DNA of 64,000 bases from Bacteroidales bacterium (GTDB taxonomy: Bacteria; Bacteroidota; Bacteroidia; Bacteroidales; UBA932): NCBI GenBank assembly GCA_028707695.1, contig JAQWAL010000002.1, positions 1 through 64,000 on the forward strand, given 5' to 3'. This document shows, one piece after another, positions 27,412-35,623 of this stretch; position 1 is the stretch's first letter; every line of letters starts with the position of its first letter. A program made the position numbers and the translations under genes. The notes beneath the pieces were generated by a model. The model worked only from the letters and a program-made list of their open reading frames with translations. It had not been told where the DNA came from and made no database searches.

Positions 27412-29093
27412 AAAAAACTCCTTTTTAAAGTATTCACATTACCCTTGTTATCTTTTACAAATATAACCAATTCATGCGTTTTTCCCTTATCCAGGACATC
27501 TTGTTTGAGTTCTGTCTGCAATCTTTTGAATTTCGGGTCATATGATGTTAGCACCCATTTACCATCAATTCTCACTTGGTAATCTGAAATCCCTGAAAGG
27601 TCATCATATACAGCAAACCTTAAGTAATTTCTGCCTGAAAGATTTTGCCTTTCATAGAAAGCCGGAACGATTACGGGAGGAATTGTATCCAAAGAAATTG
27701 AATAAGATCCGAATGAACTGACCCTACTCTCCACCCATCCATTTAAATACTCGCCTCCAGCTGGAATTCGATTTCCATTTTTTCCCAACCTTACCAAAAG
27801 CATTTTGTCTCTCAACGTACTATCTATATGATTATCTGCCTTCAATGCCAAAAGGAACGGGGTATGGACAGGAGTGGATTCTTCATGTACTTTGTAGAAA
27901 TTTGTCCCATCTACCTCTATCCATCCTGCATCAAACCGAATGGAACTATACAAAACCCCGGCTGGCAGGAAAACCTTGGCATTTTCACCTTGATGCCTGT
28001 TTGGTAAGTACCAAGGCATGACAATCGATGTTGAATCGGTGGTTGAACCCGGTTGCACATTACTCCTTACAACAATGAATTTCCTGTACGATCTGTTTCC
28101 ATGCTCATCAATCAACTCTACCTTCACTACATGTTCCAAATCATCTTTTATCACAAACACACCCTCATTCTTGCTATCAATATTGGATTTAATACCACAG
28201 CCTGGCTCCACCCAACTTTTTACCAAAGACAAATTGTCCTTGTACTTTCTCGGATACTCCACAATACTGTTTATGTACCTTCCCATACCTGGGGCAATCC
28301 TGTCCGGAGTAAAGGAAAACACCAGTGTATCGTCCAAATAGTAATTGTATTGGAAAACAGCTAACTTAGCTCCTGTATTGTTTTGCCTGTCTATACCAGC
28401 TACTGCAACATAAAATGAATCCGGGACTTGCAATGTCTTGGATGAGTTTGATTTGAATGATGCAATAAGTTTCCTTTCAGGCGCAACTTCCAAATTCCTG
28501 ATAGAATAAAAGGATATCTCCCGGAACTCGGGAGGCAATTCATCCAATATATCATATCCGGCGGTAATGATAGGATTCAATGTTTGTCCCGACTTTGTAT
28601 CCCTCATTTCAAAATGTAGGTGAGGACCTCCCGAAGATCCTGTATTGCCGGCCCTTCCAATAAAATCTCCTTTTTTAACGGGAAACATCAGGCTGTCGGG
28701 GAGAAGGACCACATCGAAACTCTCTTTTTTGTACTGGTTTTCCCTTACCCATGTGGCAATATTGTCCGGGAAATCCAGCATATGTCCGTATATGGTTGTA
28801 TTCCCGTCAGGGTGTGATATGTATATGGCATTCCCATACCCTCCCGGAGCAACCGAAATCCTGGAAATGTATCCGCTGGCAGCAGCATACAAATGGGCTC
28901 CCGAAACGCCACCTATCCTGAAGTCTAAACCTGTATGGAAATGGGTAGACCTCAGCTCACCATAGCTGCCCGATAGTGAGACCGGCAAATCCAACGGTAT
29001 CCTGTATTTACCCGACTCTCCCTTACCATCTGCATAAACAGATGAAAAGAGCATCAAGCAAACAACAAATAATGGAATCTTGGGGACTCTCAC
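27405..29093 (-). CDS. M23 family metallopeptidase, 562 residues
   Basis: A large exported protein: signal peptide (MRVPKIPLFVVCLMLFSSVYA), an M23 domain at about residues 30-180 with THFHTGLDFRIGG and GPHLHFEMRD supplying the zinc ligands, and about 370 further residues of beta-rich domains (LRFAVYDDLSGISDYQVRIDGKWVLTSYD resembles an Ig-like fold) of unknown role. The start is GTG at 29093, overlapping the dnaJ stop by one base (TAGTG), which indicates coupling. Likely a peptidoglycan DD-endopeptidase of the envelope. Confidence 0.88.
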   Translation of the reverse strand: MRVPKIPLFVVCLMLFSSVYADGKGESGKYRIPLDLPVSLSGSYGELRSTHFHTGLDFRIGGVSGAHLYAAASGYISRISVAPGGYGNAIYISHPDGNTTIYGHMLDFPDNIATWVRENQYKKESFDVVLLPDSLMFPVKKGDFIGRAGNTGSSGGPHLHFEMRDTKSGQTLNPIITAGYDILDELPPEFREISFYSIRNLEVAPERKLIASFKSNSSKTLQVPDSFYVAVAGIDRQNNTGAKLAVFQYNYYLDDTLVFSFTPDRIAPGMGRYINSIVEYPRKYKDNLSLVKSWVEPGCGIKSNIDSKNEGVFVIKDDLEHVVKVELIDEHGNRSYRKFIVVRSNVQPGSTTDSTSIVMPWYLPNRHQGENAKVFLPAGVLYSSIRFDAGWIEVDGTNFYKVHEESTPVHTPFLLALKADNHIDSTLRDKMLLVRLGKNGNRIPAGGEYLNGWVESRVSSFGSYSISLDTIPPVIVPAFYERQNLSGRNYLRFAVYDDLSGISDYQVRIDGKWVLTSYDPKFKRLQTELKQDVLDKGKTHELVIFVKDNKGNVNTLKRSFLW

Positions 29094-30250
29094 TATGAAA
29101 ATATTTTTCTCATCCTGTCAAAGAAATTCCTATCTTCCTTCTCTGGATTAGGTTTGAAGTTTGGAGATGACTTGAGCTTTTCCAACAGCTCTTTCTCATT
29201 CTTGTCAATTTTTTTAGGCGTCCACACCTGAATATATACCAGCAGGTCTCCGTTACCGTATCCATTAACATCCGGCAAACCCTTACCCCTTAACCTCAAG
29301 ATTTTGCCTGACTGAGTTCCAGGCGCTACCTTAATCCTTAGCTTTCCGTCCACCGATGGTATTTCGGCATCAGTTCCAATGATAGCATCTGGCACAGATA
29401 TGAACAATGAGTATATCAAATCATTCCCGTCACGTTGCAGCTCTGGATGAACCTCCTCTTCTATGACAACCAGTAAATCGCCGTTGATTCCCCCTCTTTT
29501 TGCAGCATTTCCTTTTCCTTGGATAGTTAGTTGCATTCCTTGTGCCACACCGGCAGGTATCTTGAATGTTATCTCCTCGGCCTCTTTAACCAGGCCACTG
29601 CCAGAACACACATTACATGGTTTGGAAATGACCTTTCCTTCTCCGTTGCATGTGGGGCAAACAGATGCTGTCTGCATTGTCCCAAGAAATGTTTGGGTGA
29701 CCCTCGTTACTTGTCCTGTACCGTTACAGGTAGAACATGTGGATATGTCTGCTTCTGATTTTGCTCCTTTGCCAGAACAAGCTTTGCATGCAACTTGTTT
29801 GTTGATCTTTACTTTCTTTTCCGTACCGTGAGCAATCTCTTTCAAGTCCATCTTGACCCTTATCCGGATATCCGAACCTCTGTTCACACGCCTGCCTCCT
29901 CTGGATTGTGACCCAAATCCGCCAAATCCGCCGAACCCGCCAAAATGACCTCCAAAAATATCTCCAAACTGGCTGAAAATATCTTCCATAGAAAAACCAC
30001 CACTAAAGCCACCGCCCGAGGCACCATTCATACCTGCATGGCCAAACTGGTCATACCTAGCCTTTTTATCGGAATTACTCAAGACGTCGTATGCCTCTGC
30101 TGCCTCTTTGAATTTCTCTTCTGCATCATGATCTCCCGGATTTTTATCCGGATGATACTTGATTGCCATTTTCCTGTATGCCTTTTTAATCTCTTCTGCA
30201 GAAGCATTCTTGGTAACACCCAGTACTTCGTAATAATCTCTTTTTGCCAT
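29093..30250 (-). CDS. dnaJ: Chaperone protein DnaJ (Hsp40)
   Basis: Delivers clients to DnaK and stimulates its ATPase. The 385-residue protein has the J domain (HPD in [10 protein letters not shown]), a Gly/Phe-rich linker (about residues 75-125), four CxxCxGxG zinc motifs ([32 protein letters not shown]) and C-terminal substrate domains. It begins 9 bases after grpE. dnaK itself is 13 kb away. Confidence 0.97.
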   Translation of the reverse strand: MAKRDYYEVLGVTKNASAEEIKKAYRKMAIKYHPDKNPGDHDAEEKFKEAAEAYDVLSNSDKKARYDQFGHAGMNGASGGGFSGGFSMEDIFSQFGDIFGGHFGGFGGFGGFGSQSRGGRRVNRGSDIRIRVKMDLKEIAHGTEKKVKINKQVACKACSGKGAKSEADISTCSTCNGTGQVTRVTQTFLGTMQTASVCPTCNGEGKVISKPCNVCSGSGLVKEAEEITFKIPAGVAQGMQLTIQGKGNAAKRGGINGDLLVVIEEEVHPELQRDGNDLIYSLFISVPDAIIGTDAEIPSVDGKLRIKVAPGTQSGKILRLRGKGLPDVNGYGNGDLLVYIQVWTPKKIDKNEKELLEKLKSSPNFKPNPEKEDRNFFDRMRKIFS

Positions 30251-30259
30251 CCTGATATT

Positions 30260-30820
30260 TTATTGACCCATTACTACTTTTGCAAAACGGATTACCTTAC
30301 CGTTCATGGTGTAACCCTTTTGTACAACATCAATTATTTTGTTTTTCATGGAATCTTCATTTACAGGCATTTGCGCTATTGCTTCATGAAAATCGGTATC
30401 CAAATCATTCCCGATTGAATCGATCTCTTTTACACCTTTCGACAACAAATATTTTTTCAGCTTGTTATATATCAATTCAGTCCCTTCAAGTGCAGAATTA
30501 TCTATTTTTTCTGCTTTTGAAAGCATCTCTATTGCACGTTCCATGTCATCCATTATTGGCAGTATACCCTTTATTATCTCCTCTCCTGCAAAAGAGATCA
30601 GGTCTTGCTTCTCTTTCAAAGTCCTTTTCCTGTAGTTGTCAAACTCGGCTGCCAACCTTAAATATTTATCATTCAACATAGAAATCTCTTCGTTCATTTT
30701 CTGTTGCACATCCAGATCCGCCAGATTATCATTTTCAGCAACATCCTCTCCATTTAGCTTGTCCACAACCTCTTGCTCTTTTTCTTCTTCTACAATATTT
30801 TCCTTTTTATGCCTTTTCAT
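30260..30820 (-). CDS. grpE: Nucleotide exchange factor GrpE
   Basis: Releases ADP from DnaK. The 186-residue protein has an acidic, charged N-terminal coiled-coil (residues 10-90), the conserved LRLAAEFDNYRKRTLKEK region and the C-terminal beta domain ending VVQKGYTMNGKVIRFAKVVMGQ. First gene of grpE-dnaJ-M23-anmK. Confidence 0.96.
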   Translation of the reverse strand: MKRHKKENIVEEEKEQEVVDKLNGEDVAENDNLADLDVQQKMNEEISMLNDKYLRLAAEFDNYRKRTLKEKQDLISFAGEEIIKGILPIMDDMERAIEMLSKAEKIDNSALEGTELIYNKLKKYLLSKGVKEIDSIGNDLDTDFHEAIAQMPVNEDSMKNKIIDVVQKGYTMNGKVIRFAKVVMGQ

Positions 30821-30849
30821 GATAAGTACATTTATTTAAATTCAAACAG

Positions 30850-30857
30850 CAAAGGTA
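30850..30857 (-). promoter_or_regulatory. -7 promoter box of grpE operon
   Basis: TACCTTTG on the minus strand matches TAnnTTTG, 29 bases before the grpE ATG. No CIRCE inverted repeat is present. Confidence 0.5.
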
Positions 30858-30922
30858 ATCACAAAATATTTGCCAAAAAGACAATTAAGACAAATTGGCA
30901 TATTTATATCATCAATTTAATG

Positions 30923-30930
30923 TATTTTTG
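30923..30930 (+). promoter_or_regulatory. -7 promoter box of the TauE/SafE gene
   Basis: TATTTTTG matches TAnnTTTG and lies 22 bases before the GTG at 30953. This decides the start: ATG codons further upstream would lie before the promoter. Confidence 0.5.
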
Positions 30931-30952
30931 TAATCCCCAAAAAACACAAGTT

Positions 30953-31759
30953 GTGCTAAAGGAGATTGGAGATTTTTTACTAAACACCCCCGTTTACTCG
31001 CCTCAAATGATTTTGATACTGATTGTAACAGGAATCTTTGTCGGGTTTGTAAACACTCTTGCAGGCATGGCAACAGCACTTTCATATGCACTTTTCATGG
31101 CTATGGGAATGCCTATAAATGTGGCAAACGGAACCTCAAGGGTGGGTGTGCTGGCACAATTTGCAGTCTCTTCATTCCTGTTCAAGAAAAAAGGTTATCT
31201 GGACACTAATCTTGCAACCAAAACTGGTATACCAATCGCATTGGGGTCAATTGCCGGAGCCCAATTGGCAGCCATGGTAAACACATCAATCATGGAAGTA
31301 ATCATGGGTTTGACTTTGCCGGCTATGGCCATTTTGCTTTTGATAAACAAAAAGAAAGGTTCTGCAGGAATAAAAGAGGGCAGCCCTGGTGTCAAAAGAC
31401 TCTCATTCTTCAAATTCATAGCCTTTGCATTGATCGGTGCTTACGGAGGGTTTACGCACGCCGGAGTTGGAATCCTTATTTTGTTCGGTGGGGTTTACAT
31501 GTTAGGTCTGGACCTGATGAAGGCAAACGGCATTAAACAATTTGCAGTATTGCTTTATACACCTCTGGCACTTTTTGTTTTCATATGGCACCAGCAGGTT
31601 AATTGGCTTGTTGCAGCTATTTACGCTGCCGGAAATGTAACAGGTGCTGTGATTGCATCCAAAGTTGCAGTAAAATGGGGAGTGAAAATTATCAACGTAG
31701 TCATTGCCATTGCTGTTTTTGCAATGTCATTTTGGCTTATTTACAAGCAATTTATTTGA
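30953..31759 (+). CDS. TauE/SafE family sulfite/anion exporter
   Basis: A 268-residue membrane protein with about eight helices (MILILIVTGIFVGFVNTLAGMATALSYA..., VNWLVAAIYAAGNVTGAVIASKVAVKWG). The two-fold repeat and the G-rich FVNTLAGMATAL and IGAYGGFTHAGVGILILF motifs fit TauE/SafE, a family linked to export of sulfite, sulfoacetate or other organic anions. The substrate is not predictable. The start is GTG at 30953 (ATG at 31007 possible); the longer open frame upstream is not membrane protein and overlaps grpE. DUF5672 follows by 6 bases. Confidence 0.8.
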   Translation: MLKEIGDFLLNTPVYSPQMILILIVTGIFVGFVNTLAGMATALSYALFMAMGMPINVANGTSRVGVLAQFAVSSFLFKKKGYLDTNLATKTGIPIALGSIAGAQLAAMVNTSIMEVIMGLTLPAMAILLLINKKKGSAGIKEGSPGVKRLSFFKFIAFALIGAYGGFTHAGVGILILFGGVYMLGLDLMKANGIKQFAVLLYTPLALFVFIWHQQVNWLVAAIYAAGNVTGAVIASKVAVKWGVKIINVVIAIAVFAMSFWLIYKQFI

Positions 31760-31765
31760 TTTCAA

Positions 31766-32545
31766 ATGAATACGGTAGCTATCATAATTCCTGTGTACAC
31801 AACAACTTTGAGTGAACACGAAAAGAATTCCCTTCTTCAGTTAGGCAAGGTTTTGGGACATTTCCCTCTATTTGTGGTAAAACCAGAATCACTGGATGCT
31901 GGTTTCTTGTTAAAGATGTTACCGGAAATAAGCTTCAAATCTTTTCCCGATAAGTTTTTCAATGGGATAAAAGGTTACAATAAACTAATGCTTTCACCAC
32001 TATTTTACCAAGAATTCAAACAATATAATTATATACTTATACATCAACTTGATGCCTGGATATTCAAAGACAACCTGGAGTACTGGTGTTCGCAAGGTTA
32101 CGATTACATAGGTGCACCCTGGATAAAACGAGATATATACAACAAACCTATTGTAAAACAGTATATGCAAATCATTGGGAAAATCAAGAAAACCTTATCC
32201 AGACCCGACAAACAGATCCTTTACAACAAATGCGGAAACGGGGGATTGTCCCTTAGGAAAGTATCTTCACATCTGGAGGCCTCACTACAATGCAATCATA
32301 TTATTCAAGAGTTTACCTCAAAGAAAAGATTCCATATGTATAACGAAGATGTTTTTTGGTCGGTCATTGTTAACCAATATTACCAAAACAAGTTCAAATA
32401 TCCACACTACATGGTAGCTCTGGGCTTTTCATTCGACAAATATCCGGCATATTGCTATAAACTGAATGGGAATAACCTTCCTTTCGGATGTCATGGATGG
32501 AGCAAGAAGGAGATGTACCCTTTCTGGAAAAACCATATACCTTAG
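31766..32545 (+). CDS. DUF5672 glycosyltransferase-like protein
   Basis: A 259-residue protein with VAIIIPVYTTTLSEHEKNSL at the N-terminus, YNYILIHQLDAWIF in place of a DxD-like metal motif, YDYIGAPWIK, and NGGLSLRKVSSHLE, all features of DUF5672 proteins, which resemble GT-A glycosyltransferases. It has no membrane segment. Only the TauE/SafE gene is next to it, not a polysaccharide locus, so the acceptor is unknown. Confidence 0.75.
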   Translation: MNTVAIIIPVYTTTLSEHEKNSLLQLGKVLGHFPLFVVKPESLDAGFLLKMLPEISFKSFPDKFFNGIKGYNKLMLSPLFYQEFKQYNYILIHQLDAWIFKDNLEYWCSQGYDYIGAPWIKRDIYNKPIVKQYMQIIGKIKKTLSRPDKQILYNKCGNGGLSLRKVSSHLEASLQCNHIIQEFTSKKRFHMYNEDVFWSVIVNQYYQNKFKYPHYMVALGFSFDKYPAYCYKLNGNNLPFGCHGWSKKEMYPFWKNHIP

Positions 32546-32547
32546 CA

Positions 32548-33492
32548 TCATAAACCACTTGCAGATACTCCCAAATATGAGACAACAGAGACTGCAATCC
32601 ATAATAATATTCCCAATGCAAAACTTTTGAAACCTGCATCTTTTGCATCTTTGACAGTGATATTCAACCCCACGAAAAAGAGGGAAAGGACCAGTCCTCT
32701 CCTTCCAAGCCAACCAACATGGGTGTAGCTATCCTGCCATTGGGTTGTGAAATATGAAAAAACAATGGCTGCAACATATAAGAATATAAACCATGGAATT
32801 TTCACCCGATTGCTTGCCGAATTTGATTTATCCCTGTGAAACACGGACATAACAAGTGTCAAAGGAATAATCCACAAAGCTCTGGACAGCTTTACGGTTG
32901 TTGCAACATCCAACGCCTCTTTCCCATAAGCAGCTCCTGCACCCACAACAGAACTAGTATCATGTATCGCAATTGCAGCCCAATATCCAAAACTCTTTTG
33001 ATCCATGCCAAGTATCGAACCAACCTTCGGGAATATAATCAGTGCCACTGCATTCAATGTGAATACAACCACTAATGCAAATGATATTTGATTTGACTTT
33101 GCCTTGATTACCGGAGCAACTGCAGCTATTGCACTTCCTCCGCATATTGCTGTTCCCGAAGATATCAGCATAGCTGTTTTCTTATCCAAACCAAACAAAC
33201 GCCCCAGCAACAAACCAACTGACAAGGTAAAAAAAACCGAACAAGCTGTCAGCCAAAATGCATTTGACGAAACCCTGGCAACCGTTTCCAGGTTCATTGA
33301 AAAGCCCATCAACACGATTGATGATTGTAGCATTATGGATGTTAATCCAGAGAGACGCTCATCCTTTAAACCCATCAATGACATCAAAATTCCACAAAAC
33401 AAAGCTAACGCGGGAGTGGCAATGGGAAACATGCACAAAAGGGCAACAAACAGATATAGGAGGTTCCTTTTTTTATTCAAAAAATCATTCAT
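32548..33492 (-). CDS. YeiH-family putative sulfate exporter (UPF0324)
   Basis: A 314-residue protein with about 9-10 membrane helices. The motifs LISSGTAICGGSAIAAVAPVI, WAAIAIHDTSSVVGAGAAYG and VKLSRALWIIPLTL are hallmarks of the YeiH/Cons_hypoth698 family, annotated as putative sulfate exporters. It lies downstream of a LysR regulator, as yeiH does beside yeiE in enterobacteria, and downstream of a sulfatase pair on the same strand. Export of sulfate released from sulfate esters is a reasonable inference; direct evidence for the substrate in this family is limited. It converges with DUF5672 with a gap of 2 bases. Confidence 0.85.
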   Translation of the reverse strand: MNDFLNKKRNLLYLFVALLCMFPIATPALALFCGILMSLMGLKDERLSGLTSIMLQSSIVLMGFSMNLETVARVSSNAFWLTACSVFFTLSVGLLLGRLFGLDKKTAMLISSGTAICGGSAIAAVAPVIKAKSNQISFALVVVFTLNAVALIIFPKVGSILGMDQKSFGYWAAIAIHDTSSVVGAGAAYGKEALDVATTVKLSRALWIIPLTLVMSVFHRDKSNSASNRVKIPWFIFLYVAAIVFSYFTTQWQDSYTHVGWLGRRGLVLSLFFVGLNITVKDAKDAGFKSFALGILLWIAVSVVSYLGVSASGL

Positions 33493-33512
33493 GACTCGTT
33501 ATTTATTCGCTG

Positions 33513-33520
33513 CAAAGCTA
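33513..33520 (-). promoter_or_regulatory. -7 promoter box of the yeiH-like gene
   Basis: TAGCTTTG on the minus strand matches TAnnTTTG, 20 bases before the ATG at 33492. Confidence 0.5.
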
Positions 33521-33563
33521 AAGAGTCACTATAATTTATCAAAATACTATTTTACTATTATCA

Positions 33564-33578
33564 ATAACCATAAGTTAT
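33564..33578 (-). promoter_or_regulatory. Candidate LysR-type operator
   Basis: The inverted repeat ATAAC-N5-GTTAT (plus strand reads ATAACCATAAGTTAT) contains the LysR T-N11-A pattern and sits about 44-58 bases upstream of the -7 box of the yeiH-like gene, around -55 to -65, where LysR regulators usually bind. Confidence 0.5.
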
Positions 33579-33584
33579 AGACTA

Positions 33585-34472
33585 TCATTTGAAGAAAACT
33601 TCAAAAAAATTCTGGAAAATAGTTGGGATCTTCATGTTTGGCCCTTTTCTCTGAGCCCACCTGAACTCCCTTACTATCTCCAAGCCTCTTATATTCAATT
33701 GCTTTAACTTTTTTTCTTCAATTTCACTTTTCACTGCCCATTCCGAGACAAAAGCTATACCATCAAAATCAAAGAGCATTCGCTTTATTGCTTCGGTAGT
33801 TCCAAGATTCATATAAACATTCAAAGAGTCAATCCCTATACCAATTGAATTCAGGGCCTTTTCCATAACCTCCAAGGTTCCGGAACCCCGTTCCCTTAAA
33901 ATCAACGGTATCTCTTTCAAAGACAAGTAATTGAATTCACCACCAATTGAATACACAGATTGGGAACCAGCTACTGCTATTATCTTATCCCTCATTGCAC
34001 TTTTATATTTGATCGAGGAGTCAGATGATTCATTTTCTACCATGGCTATGTCTATTACCCTGTCAATCAACATAGATTCAATTTCGTGGGAATTGCCATT
34101 CAACATAACAATCTTAATTCCGGGGTATCTTTTGTGGAAAGCACCTAGCACTTGTGGTAAAAGATACTGGGCAATGGTAGAACTAGCTCCCAGATTGAGG
34201 GAGCCTTTAGCCCCTCCGGTGCTATTGGAAATATCAAACTCCAACTCCAAATATTGCTGTTTTATCAACCGCAAATGAGTTACCAGTATTTCTCCTGCTT
34301 TTGTCAATGCTATCCTGTTGCCTCTTCTTTCCAACAACGCTACCCCAAGTTTATTTTCCAACTCCTTCACATGATTGGAAACAGCTGGCTGGCTAATATG
34401 CAACTCTTCTGCAGCCTTGGATATGTTAAGGTTGTGTGCTACTGTCAAAAAGACTAGGTCCCTGTAATCCAT
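33585..34472 (-). CDS. LysR-family transcriptional regulator (YeiE/CysL-like)
   Basis: A 295-residue regulator. N-terminal winged helix-turn-helix (LNISKAAEELHISQPAVSNHVKELENKLGVALLER) and a C-terminal periplasmic-binding-like sensor domain from about residue 90 (GSLNLGASSTIAQYLLPQVLGAF). Such HTH and sensor stretches resemble CysL/YeiE, known to respond to sulfite in some bacteria. It sits between anSME and the yeiH-like gene, 3 bases after anSME, and an operator-like repeat lies in front of the yeiH-like gene. It likely controls that exporter. Confidence 0.88.
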   Translation of the reverse strand: MDYRDLVFLTVAHNLNISKAAEELHISQPAVSNHVKELENKLGVALLERRGNRIALTKAGEILVTHLRLIKQQYLELEFDISNSTGGAKGSLNLGASSTIAQYLLPQVLGAFHKRYPGIKIVMLNGNSHEIESMLIDRVIDIAMVENESSDSSIKYKSAMRDKIIAVAGSQSVYSIGGEFNYLSLKEIPLILRERGSGTLEVMEKALNSIGIGIDSLNVYMNLGTTEAIKRMLFDFDGIAFVSEWAVKSEIEEKKLKQLNIRGLEIVREFRWAQRKGPNMKIPTIFQNFFEVFFK

Positions 34473-34475
34473 TAT

Positions 34476-35621
34476 TTATAAATTATTGATATGATTGGAC
34501 ATCTGTTTCAAATAGGGCTTTATATAATCAAAAAAATCACGGTAACCTTCACATAAAAAATTGATTTCAAAATCATTTTCCAATGGTACTATCCGATGTT
34601 CCGGGCATCCTCCATAACAAAGGTTCAAGTGATTACAAAATTTACATCTCTTTGGCAAACGAGAAAACTTGTCAATGCCAAAGACAGGTAGTCTTCCTGA
34701 ATAGAAAAGAGAATCTGCACTATCATAAATGCTCCCTAGAAAATTTTGTCTGTTTACAAAATGGTCACAAGCATAAACCATTCCATCACTCTCCACAACA
34801 GGGACATCACCACAAACAGGAGAAAACTGGCATAAACCCGATTCTTGTCCCATGTAATTTGCCAATGCAATATCTATCAATTGGACATAGTAATTACCAG
34901 CATCTTGATTCTTCCACCATTCGTCAAAAACCTCAATCATGAACCTTCCATAATCATTGGCATTGATCCCCCAAGGATCATTTGGCGCCACCACAGGCAG
35001 AAACTGCATGTATTTAGAACCCATCTCTTTCAAAAAATCATATACCACAGGACCGTTTCCCACAGATGCAGAATTTACGGTTGATAAAGTATTGAATTCT
35101 ACCCTTTCATTTTTAAGAATTTCCAAACCCCTCAGAACCTTGTCAAACGAATGAAATCCCTTTTTGTCTTGTCTGAATTTATCGTGGATTTCCTTGGGAC
35201 CATCCAAGGATAATCCCACAAAAAAACCATTTTGCCTAAAAAAAGATGCCCAGTTGTCATCAATCAACGTTCCGTTTGTCTGGATAGAATTTGACACTTT
35301 CTGGCCTGTACCTTTCCTATTGGTAAAAAATTCTTCAAATTCCATGGCTTTTTCAAAAAAAGCCAAACCAGCCAACATTGGTTCACCTCCGTGCCATAAA
35401 ATTGAAATTTCCTGGGAATCATTGTTTTGAATAAGTTTGGAAATAGCCTCTTCCAATATCTCAAGACTCATCTTCCCATGGGAACTCCCTACACAAGAGT
35501 AATAGCAATATTTGCAATCGAGGTTGCACAAGCCTCCTACTGGCTTAACCATTAATGAAAAAGGTCTCCTGGACGAGAGCCGGTCTATTTGAGTATAATG
35601 TATGGTTTTTGATGGTTCCAT
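34476..35621 (-). CDS. Anaerobic sulfatase-maturating enzyme (radical SAM, SPASM)
   Basis: A 381-residue enzyme that oxidises the active-site Ser or Cys of sulfatases to formylglycine without oxygen. The radical-SAM CxxxCxxC is CNLDCKYCYY (Cys 32, 36, 39). A C-terminal SPASM region with many cysteines (CQFSPVCGD, YACDHF, CKFCNHLNLCYGGCPEHR) holds two more [4Fe-4S] clusters. ATG at 35621 is chosen over GTG at 35624, which shares bases with the upstream sulfatase stop (TAGTGATG). The partner is clearly the adjacent sulfatase. Confidence 0.93.
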   Translation of the reverse strand: MEPSKTIHYTQIDRLSSRRPFSLMVKPVGGLCNLDCKYCYYSCVGSSHGKMSLEILEEAISKLIQNNDSQEISILWHGGEPMLAGLAFFEKAMEFEEFFTNRKGTGQKVSNSIQTNGTLIDDNWASFFRQNGFFVGLSLDGPKEIHDKFRQDKKGFHSFDKVLRGLEILKNERVEFNTLSTVNSASVGNGPVVYDFLKEMGSKYMQFLPVVAPNDPWGINANDYGRFMIEVFDEWWKNQDAGNYYVQLIDIALANYMGQESGLCQFSPVCGDVPVVESDGMVYACDHFVNRQNFLGSIYDSADSLFYSGRLPVFGIDKFSRLPKRCKFCNHLNLCYGGCPEHRIVPLENDFEINFLCEGYRDFFDYIKPYLKQMSNHINNL

Positions 35622-35623
35622 CA

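Noticed and set aside
30773-30952. Upstream extension of the TauE/SafE frame
   Set aside because: It overlaps grpE and precedes the TAnnTTTG box at 30923-30930; the extra residues do not form a signal or helix of the family.
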